This document shows, piece by piece, positions 6,928 through 11,250 of a stretch of DNA of 11,250 nt. The notes under the pieces were generated by a model, which had not been told where the DNA came from, ran no database searches, and saw only the letters and a list, made by a program, of their open reading frames with translations. The DNA comes from an uncultured Clostridia bacterium. Lineage in GTDB: Bacteria; Bacillota_A; Clostridia; Oscillospirales; Oscillospiraceae. Position numbers and translations under genes: made by a program. The stretch's first letter is position 1; every line of letters begins with the position of its first letter. The stretch lies in the NCBI GenBank assembly GCA_946408145.1, contig CAMJQX010000032.1, positions 1 to 11,250 on the forward strand. The letters run 5' to 3'.

Positions 6928-7914
6928 ATGAAAAAGATGAAGAGTTTTCTGTGCATCCTGCTGGCCCTGGGTATGATTTTTGCCCTCGCCGCCTGCGGAA
7001 ACAGCGCCGCACCCGCCGCAGCTCCCACCGAGGCTCCGGCCGCTGAGGAACCGGCCGCCGAAGAAGCCGTCGTCGAGAAGAACGAGCTGGACATCATCAA
7101 GGAAGCCGGTGTGCTGACCGTCGCGCTGTCTCCCGACTTCGCGCCGATGGAGTTTGTCGACTCCTCCAAGGAGGGGCAGGATCAATACGTCGGCTTTGAT
7201 GTGACGCTCGCCAAGTACATCGCCGAGGAGCTCGGCGTAAAGCTGGAGATCCAGGCGATGAGCTTCGACGCCTGCCAGACCGCCGTCGCGATGGACGCGG
7301 TGGATATGTCGATCTCCGGCTACAGCTGGACGGAGTCCCGTGCCGAGAACTTTGAACTGTCCGACAAGTATTACGCCGGCGACAATGAGACCGCGCAGGT
7401 CATCCTGATCCGCGAGGCGGACGCCGAGAAGTACACCAAGCCCGAGGACTTCGACGGTGTCGCGGTCGGCGCGCAGAACGCGTCTCTGCAGATGGATCTC
7501 GTCACCTCGCAGCTGCCCAACGCAAAGGCGGTCACGATCGGTGAGATCGGCGTCGGCGTGATGGAGCTGCAGGCCGGCAATATCGAGGCCCTGGCTGTGG
7601 CCGACGGCAACGCGGACGCGATCCTCGTCAACAACGAGGGCCTGGTTAAGTGCGTGTGGCAGTTTGACGTGAGCTCCGATTTCGAAGCCAACGTCATCAT
7701 GATGCACAAGGGCGACACCGCCCTGCTGGCCGCCGTCAACGAGGCGCTGGCCAAGGCTTACGACAGCGGCTTCTACGCCGGCTGGTACGAAGAGGCGAAA
7801 GCGATGGCCGGCCTGGAGACCGCTGAAGAAGTGAGCATCCCCGACGAGACCGCCGAGGAGGCGCCCGCCGAAGAGGCTGCTGAGGAAGCGGCTGCGGAAT
7901 CCGCCGCCGGCTGA
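6928..7914 (+). CDS. Polar amino-acid-type ABC transporter substrate-binding lipoprotein
   Basis: Extracellular, membrane-anchored binding protein (SBP_bac_3 type) feeding the adjacent permease and ATPase. The 328-residue product has a lipoprotein signal with lipobox LAAC (C23). An Ala/Pro/Glu-rich linker (24-51) precedes the binding domain. That domain begins near 52 and contains GVLTVALSPDFAPMEF, YVGFDVTLAKYIAEELG, DMSISGYSWTESR, and LSDKYYAG. R138 in the TESR segment corresponds to the arginine that holds the substrate carboxylate in this family. The last 32 residues (297-328) form an unusual acidic low-complexity tail with 11 Glu and 11 Ala. Start ATG 6928 has GAGGG 8 nt upstream; a GTG at 6913 is in frame but overlaps that binding site. 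First gene of the operon. Substrate cannot be assigned from sequence; the downstream amidohydrolase hints at an amino-acid conjugate or dipeptide. Confidence 0.9.
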   Translation: MKKMKSFLCILLALGMIFALAACGNSAAPAAAPTEAPAAEEPAAEEAVVEKNELDIIKEAGVLTVALSPDFAPMEFVDSSKEGQDQYVGFDVTLAKYIAEELGVKLEIQAMSFDACQTAVAMDAVDMSISGYSWTESRAENFELSDKYYAGDNETAQVILIREADAEKYTKPEDFDGVAVGAQNASLQMDLVTSQLPNAKAVTIGEIGVGVMELQAGNIEALAVADGNADAILVNNEGLVKCVWQFDVSSDFEANVIMMHKGDTALLAAVNEALAKAYDSGFYAGWYEEAKAMAGLETAEEVSIPDETAEEAPAEEAAEEAAAESAAG

Positions 7915-7948
7915 TCCTGCCTCCCGCGGACCGAAAGAACACATAAGA

Positions 7949-7976
7949 TCGGGGCGCCCCGCCGGGAGCGCCCCGA
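7949..7976 (+). other. GC-rich intercistronic hairpin between binding-protein and permease genes
   Basis: TCGGGGCGC (7949-7957) pairs perfectly with GCGCCCCGA (7968-7976). Three more C:G pairs (7958-7960 with 7964-7966) extend the stem across a bulged A at 7967, leaving a GCC loop. No U-tract follows. This is typical of an mRNA-stabilising or partial-attenuation structure that leaves the binding protein more abundant than the membrane subunits; that role is inferred. Confidence 0.6.
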
Positions 7977-7997
7977 ACTGTACGGAGAGAGGTCAAT

Positions 7998-8687
7998 ATG
8001 AATTTTGCGACCATCGGCCAGAATATCGTAAAGCTCACGATCAAATACTGGGACAAGTTCCTGATCACCGGCCTGGGCTACTCCCTGTCGCTGGCAGCGA
8101 TCACGGTGGCGGTCGGCGCGATCCTGGGCTCGCTCATCGCGCTCCTGCGCATGTCAAAGATCCCGCCCCTTCGCTGGATCGCGGCGATCTATACCGAGAT
8201 CATCCGCGGCACGCCCATGCTGCTGCAGCTGTATCTGTTTTATTTCGCGCTGCCGCAGCTGATCCCCTTCCTCAACCGCAAGCAGTATCTCTGCGTGGCG
8301 ATCGCGCTCGTCTGCAACAGCGCGGCCTACGTCTCCGAGATCATCCGCTCCGGCATCCAGGCGGTGGACATCGGCCAGACGGAAGCGGCCCGCAGCCTCG
8401 GCATGAGCCAGCGGCTGACCATGACGGAGATCATCCTGCCGCAGGCGATCAAGAACATCCTGCCCGCGCTCGGCAACGAGTTCATCATGATCGTGAAGGA
8501 CACCTCGCTGGCCTCCACCTTCTTCATCGGCGACCTGATGACCCAGTGCCTGCTCATCAAGGGCACCACCTATCTGACGATGGAGCCGCTGATCATGGTG
8601 GCGGTGGTCTACTTTGTGGTGACCTTCATCCTCACCAAGCTCCTTGCGGTATTTGAGAGGAGGCTGCGCCGTGGCGACATCCGATAA
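7998..8687 (+). CDS. Amino-acid ABC transporter permease (HisM/GlnP-like)
   Basis: Membrane subunit of a polar amino-acid importer, probably acting as a homodimer because only one permease gene is present. The 229-residue length is normal. It carries the family motif [17 protein letters not shown] (67-83), then [20 protein letters not shown]. The ATPase-docking EAA loop follows, [10 protein letters not shown] starting at E129, with [17 protein letters not shown]. About five hydrophobic segments are visible. Start ATG 7998 is preceded by GGAGAGAGG with 5-nt spacing. It lies 83 bp after the binding-protein gene, with a hairpin in the gap. Its 3' end overlaps the ATPase gene by 17 bases, which suggests translational coupling. 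Substrate is not predictable from the permease alone. Confidence 0.94.
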   Translation: MNFATIGQNIVKLTIKYWDKFLITGLGYSLSLAAITVAVGAILGSLIALLRMSKIPPLRWIAAIYTEIIRGTPMLLQLYLFYFALPQLIPFLNRKQYLCVAIALVCNSAAYVSEIIRSGIQAVDIGQTEAARSLGMSQRLTMTEIILPQAIKNILPALGNEFIMIVKDTSLASTFFIGDLMTQCLLIKGTTYLTMEPLIMVAVVYFVVTFILTKLLAVFERRLRRGDIR

Positions 8688-9435
8688 GCTCATCGAGGTC
8701 GTTGACCTCAAAAAATACTATAACGGAGAGACGATCAAGGCGCTCGACGGCGTTTCCGTAGACATCAACAAGGGCGACGTCATGGTCATCATCGGCCCCT
8801 CCGGCTCCGGCAAGTCGACCTTTCTCCGCTCGCTGAACCTGCTGGAGATCCCGACCTCCGGCCATATCATCTTCGAGGGCGTGGACATCACGCAAAAGAA
8901 AGGGCCTGACGGAAAGAAGCTCAACATCGACCTGCACAGACAGAAGATGGGCATGGTTTTCCAGCACTTCAACCTCTTCCCGCACAAGACCATCCTGCAG
9001 AACATGACGCTCGCACCGATCAAGGTCAAGGGCGTGCCGCAAGCGGAGGCGGAGGCCAAGGCGATGGAGCTGCTGAACCGCGTCGGCCTGGCGGACCGCG
9101 CGGACGCCTATCCGATCCAGCTCTCCGGCGGCCAGAAGCAGCGTGTGGCCATCGTCCGCGCGCTGGCCATGGAACCGGATGTGATGCTCTTCGACGAGCC
9201 GACCTCGGCGCTCGACCCGGAGATGGTCGGCGAAGTGCTGGACGTCATGAAGCGCCTTGCGCGGCAGGGGATGACGATGGTCGTCGTCACGCACGAGATG
9301 GGTTTTGCCCGCGAGGTCGGCAACCGCGTGCTCTTCATGGACGAGGGCAAGCTGGTGGAGGAGGGGAGCCCGGAGCAGATCTTCAACCATCCGCAGAACC
9401 CGCGTCTGCAGGATTTTCTGTCCAAGGTGCTGTAA
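8671..9435 (+). CDS. Amino-acid ABC transporter ATP-binding protein (GlnQ/HisP-like)
   Basis: Cytoplasmic ATPase of the polar amino-acid importer. The 254-residue protein carries Walker [10 protein letters not shown] (42-50), the GlnQ-type segment [14 protein letters not shown]-loop FQHFNLFPH (97-105), signature LSGGQKQR (151-158), Walker [14 protein letters not shown] (171-183), and H-loop VVTHEM (H208). All catalytic residues are intact. I chose GTG 8671 because GAGGAGG (8657-8663) sits 7 nt upstream. An upstream in-frame TTG at 8644 would put that binding site inside the gene. The start lies 17 bases inside the permease gene in another frame. The hydrolase gene follows after 80 bp. An insertion-like stretch ([12 protein letters not shown], 76-87) between Walker A and the Q-loop occurs in a number of GlnQ proteins and is probably not special. 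Confidence 0.94.
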   Translation: MATSDKLIEVVDLKKYYNGETIKALDGVSVDINKGDVMVIIGPSGSGKSTFLRSLNLLEIPTSGHIIFEGVDITQKKGPDGKKLNIDLHRQKMGMVFQHFNLFPHKTILQNMTLAPIKVKGVPQAEAEAKAMELLNRVGLADRADAYPIQLSGGQKQRVAIVRALAMEPDVMLFDEPTSALDPEMVGEVLDVMKRLARQGMTMVVVTHEMGFAREVGNRVLFMDEGKLVEEGSPEQIFNHPQNPRLQDFLSKVL

Positions 9436-9468
9436 AACCGTTTTCGTATACAGTTTTGCGTTTTGAGG

Positions 9469-9492
9469 AGGCGGGGAGGAAACTCCCCGCCT
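9469..9492 (+). other. GC-rich intercistronic hairpin with GAAA tetraloop before the hydrolase gene
   Basis: AGGCGGGGAG (9469-9478) pairs perfectly with CTCCCCGCCT (9483-9492), closing a GAAA tetraloop of the stable GNRA class. The downstream bases are TTGCG, so there is no U-tract for efficient termination. It lies 24 nt ahead of the hydrolase start codon and leaves that gene's ribosome binding site free. It is likely an mRNA-stabilising or attenuating element. Confidence 0.6.
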
Positions 9493-9515
9493 TGCGTATA
9501 GAAAGGAGAATGGAT

Positions 9516-10958
9516 ATGCTCAATGCCGATAAACTGGGACTGATTTCGTTTATTGACGGACATGCTTCCTGGTTTGAGGAAATCGCCGATCAGATCTGGG
9601 AATACGCCGAGCTGAGCCTGAAGGAGCATGCGTCCGCGGCGCTCTACTGCGAGAAACTGCGGGAGCTCGGTTTCACGGTCACAGAGAAGCTCGGCGGCAT
9701 CGACACGGCCTTCTGCGGCAGTTACGGCAGCGGAAAACCCGTGATCGGCATCCTCGGCGAGTACGACGCGCTCTCGGGCCTGAGCCAGAAGGCCGGCGCC
9801 TGTACGCACGATCCCCTTGTCCCCGGCGGGAGCGGGCAGGGCTGCGGGCATAATCTGCTCGGCGCGGGCTCGCTCGCGGCTGCGGCGGCCGTAAAAGCGT
9901 ATTTGGAGAAGAGCGGGAAACCCGGCACGGTGATCTTCTTCGGCTGCCCCGGTGAAGAGGGGGGAGCCGGCAAAGCCTTCCTGGCACGCGAGGGCCTGTG
10001 GAAAAAGCTCGATGCGGCGATCAGCTGGCACCCGGGCGACGCCAATCAGGTCACGACCGGCTCCAACACGTCGAGCATTCAGGTGCTGTACAAGTTCTCG
10101 GGCGTCCCCGCGCACGCTGCGGGCGATCCCTTTAATGGCCGCAGCGCGCTGGACGCGGTGGAGCTGATGAATGTCGGCGTGCAGTTTTTGCGCGAGCATA
10201 TGACGCCCGACTGCCGGATCCATTACGCGATCACCGACGCGGGCGGCGTCTCGCCCAATGTGGTGCAGGCAAAGGCGGCCGTACTGTACATGGTGCGCGC
10301 GAACAAGGTCGCCGAGGCTGTCAAGCTGCTGGCACGCGTGGACGACATCGCGAAGGGCGCGTCCCTGATGACCGGCACGAGCTACGAGCGCGTGTTTATC
10401 GACGGAACGGCGGAGCTGGTGCCGAATTATACGATCGAGAAGGCGCTCTACGCCAACATGCGGGCGATCGAGCTGCCTGTCTATACGCAGGAGGATCTCG
10501 CGCTGGCGGAGGCCCTCAAGGCCACCTACCAAAGCTCCGGCGTCGACGCCATCAAGGGCGCGCGTGAGGACGCGGCGATCCGAAAGCGCTGCATGGAGCT
10601 GACAGACGGAGGCAATAAGCCGATCAACGATTTCCTCGCGCCGATGTATTCCTCCGAGACCTCATCCCCGGGCAGCACCGACGTGGGCGACGTGAGCTGG
10701 CTTACGCCGACCTCGCAGATCGAAGCGACCTGCTGGCCCGCGGGCGTGCCGGGCCATTCCTGGCAGATCGTGGCCTGCGGCAAAAGCGCCATGGCCCATA
10801 AGGGTATGCTCTACGCCGCCAAGGTGCTCGCGTCGACGGCGATCGATCTCCTGACCGACGAAAAGCTGCTGGCAGCAGCGAAAGCGGAGTTTTCAGAGCG
10901 CACAGCGAGCGGTTATGTCTGCCCGATCGAGCTTGACGCGGTTCCGACCGCGATTTGA
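9516..10958 (+). CDS. M20-family amidohydrolase, AbgB-like (p-aminobenzoyl-glutamate hydrolase subunit B type)
   Basis: Cytoplasmic metallo-amidohydrolase; AbgB in E. coli cleaves p-aminobenzoyl-glutamate together with AbgA, and related M20 enzymes cleave N-acyl amino acids or dipeptides. The 480-residue length matches AbgB (about 480). Visible motifs are GEYDALSGLSQ (81-91), GCGHN (metal ligands C110 and H112), CPGEEGGAGK with E147 (likely general base) and E148 (metal), WHPGD (H172), VGDVSWLTPTSQ, and PGHSW (H414). No AbgA partner is visible, so it may act alone as a homomer. ATG 9516 is preferred because GGAG (9505-9508) lies 7 nt upstream; ATG 9510 would leave only 1 nt. It is last in the importer operon, with no strong promoter in the 80-bp gap before it, so it probably acts on imported material. 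The exact substrate is unknown. Confidence 0.9.
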   Translation: MLNADKLGLISFIDGHASWFEEIADQIWEYAELSLKEHASAALYCEKLRELGFTVTEKLGGIDTAFCGSYGSGKPVIGILGEYDALSGLSQKAGACTHDPLVPGGSGQGCGHNLLGAGSLAAAAAVKAYLEKSGKPGTVIFFGCPGEEGGAGKAFLAREGLWKKLDAAISWHPGDANQVTTGSNTSSIQVLYKFSGVPAHAAGDPFNGRSALDAVELMNVGVQFLREHMTPDCRIHYAITDAGGVSPNVVQAKAAVLYMVRANKVAEAVKLLARVDDIAKGASLMTGTSYERVFIDGTAELVPNYTIEKALYANMRAIELPVYTQEDLALAEALKATYQSSGVDAIKGAREDAAIRKRCMELTDGGNKPINDFLAPMYSSETSSPGSTDVGDVSWLTPTSQIEATCWPAGVPGHSWQIVACGKSAMAHKGMLYAAKVLASTAIDLLTDEKLLAAAKAEFSERTASGYVCPIELDAVPTAI

Positions 10959-10966
10959 GTCAAAAA

Positions 10967-11013
10967 GGTGTGAATATTGGCACTCCACAAGCGAGAGTGC
11001 CAATATTCACGCC
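10967..11013 (+). terminator. Long hairpin after the hydrolase gene, possible terminator
   Basis: The CIRCE repeat sits in a longer stem. GTGAATATTGGCACTC (10970-10985) and GAGTGCCAATATTCAC (10995-11010) are perfect 16-bp arms. A G-U and two G-C pairs extend them to 10967 and 11013. It begins 8 nt after the hydrolase stop codon and is followed by TTGTTCATAAT, a weak U-rich tract. No other terminator is visible for the operon, so a termination role is plausible. Confidence 0.5.
10977..11003. promoter_or_regulatory. CIRCE element (HrcA operator) upstream of hsp20
   Basis: TTGGCACTC-N9-GAGTGCCAA matches the CIRCE consensus TTAGCACTC-N9-GAGTGCTAA with one symmetric change per arm and exactly 9-nt spacing. 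HrcA repressor binds such sites and releases them on heat shock. The next gene encodes a small heat-shock protein, which fits. The element lies 137 nt before the start codon, farther upstream than is usual for CIRCE. Confidence 0.85.
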
Positions 11014-11016
11014 TTG

Positions 11017-11046
11017 TTCATAATATATGCTATATTCGTTCATAAT
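11017..11046 (+). promoter_or_regulatory. Candidate hsp20 promoter
   Basis: TTCATA (11017-11022), 18-bp spacer, CATAAT (11041-11046). Both hexamers are imperfect, and the whole stretch is so AT-rich that other assignments are possible, for example TATACA at 11061-11066. If right, the CIRCE element lies just upstream of the -35 box rather than over or downstream of the promoter. Confidence 0.3.
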
Positions 11047-11048
11047 TG

Positions 11049-11125
11049 TACGATATATTATATACACGATGAAACGAAAGAAATGAAAGCTTCGTCGAAA
11101 AGTATGTTATATCGTATCTTTTTTT
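11049..11125 (+). other. Imperfect long hairpin plus T-run in the hsp20 leader
   Basis: Three nested stems: TACGATATA (11049-11057) with TATATCGTA (11108-11116), ATAC (11062-11065) with GTAT (11102-11105), and CGATGAA (11067-11073) with TTCGTCG (11091-11097, one G-U). A run of seven T residues (11119-11125) follows, directly before the GGAGGG ribosome binding site. The layout is like an attenuator or leader RNA structure; function is inferred. Confidence 0.4.
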
Positions 11126-11140
11126 ATGGAGGGATAGATT

Positions 11141-11250
11141 ATGTTTGAACTGATTCCTTTTGGCGGCCGCAGAGTGAACGTGTATGATCCGTTCCGCGCG
11201 CTTGACGAGATGGAGCGCAATTTCTTCGGCAATGAGCATCACAGCGTCGT
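11141..11250 (+). CDS. Hsp20-family small heat-shock protein, partial (N-terminus only)
   Basis: Only the first 36 codons lie in the window. They read MFELIPFGGRRVNVYDPFRALDEMERNFF in essence, the typical N-terminal arm of Firmicutes Hsp20 proteins (initial FELIPF, then YDPFR and a DEMERNFF-like helix). The alpha-crystallin domain that would prove the family is beyond the right edge. Members form oligomers that hold unfolding proteins in the cytoplasm without using ATP. Start ATG 11141 has a strong GGAGGG (11128-11133) with 7-nt spacing. The upstream CIRCE element independently supports a heat-shock role and suggests HrcA repression. Confidence 0.8.
   Translation, partial: MFELIPFGGRRVNVYDPFRALDEMERNFFGNEHHSV

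Noticed and set aside
8644..8670. Upstream TTG start for the amino-acid importer ATPase
   Set aside because: It would place the strong GAGGAGG ribosome binding site inside the gene; GTG 8671 has proper spacing to it and matches family N-termini.
9456..9515. Upstream TTG start for the hydrolase
   Set aside because: The extra residues would be encoded by the intercistronic hairpin and there is no binding site before TTG 9456; AAAGGAG fits ATG 9516.
9108..10532. 474-codon minus-strand open frame opposite the ATPase and hydrolase genes
   Set aside because: It spans two well-supported plus-strand genes and the gap between them, with no family motif; it is an antisense artefact.
10954..10964. TTTGA-G-TCAAA short palindrome at the hydrolase stop codon
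   Set aside because: It is only 5 bp per arm, overlaps the stop codon, and matches no operator I know; chance is the simpler explanation.

Overview
The window looks like a chromosomal segment from a GC-rich Firmicute, most likely a gut-type Clostridia (Oscillospirales-like). This is inferred from the recJ-rel gene pair, Firmicutes-style ribosome binding sites, lipoprotein signal peptides, a CIRCE heat-shock operator in front of an Hsp20 gene, and GC-rich coding sequence separated by short AT-rich promoter gaps. No mobile element, CRISPR array, tRNA or rRNA was seen. The window holds ten protein genes, two of them cut by its edges.

Left part (1-4142, minus strand): a LOG-family phosphoribohydrolase gene is transcribed leftward and followed by a hairpin. 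Next come recJ (single-strand DNA exonuclease) and, 22 bp further, rel (bifunctional ppGpp synthetase/hydrolase, running off the left edge). The apt gene that often sits between recJ and rel in Firmicutes is absent.

Middle (4255-6703, plus strand): a compact three-gene zinc or manganese ABC importer (lipoprotein, ATPase, permease) with overlapping start and stop codons, closed by a strong 14-bp hairpin. It diverges from the LOG gene. Plausible back-to-back promoters share a small inverted repeat that touches both -35 boxes.

Right part (6928-10958, plus strand): a four-gene operon encoding a polar amino-acid-type ABC importer (lipoprotein, permease, ATPase) and an M20 amidohydrolase of the AbgB type. 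It starts from a clear promoter (TTGACA, 17-bp spacer, TAATAT with extended -10) that is covered by a perfect 17-bp palindrome, presumably the operator of an unidentified repressor. Two GC-rich hairpins without U-tracts lie in the intergenic gaps of this operon. The arrangement suggests uptake of an amino-acid conjugate or small peptide that is hydrolysed in the cytoplasm.

Right edge (10959-11250): an unusually long CIRCE-type inverted repeat, an AT-rich leader with a long imperfect hairpin followed by seven T residues, and the first 36 codons of an Hsp20 small heat-shock protein. This points to HrcA-type heat-shock control.

Most genes are ordinary housekeeping or transport functions. The more unusual signals are the operator palindrome over the amino-acid importer promoter, the coupling of that importer to an AbgB-like hydrolase, and the layered regulatory DNA ahead of hsp20.
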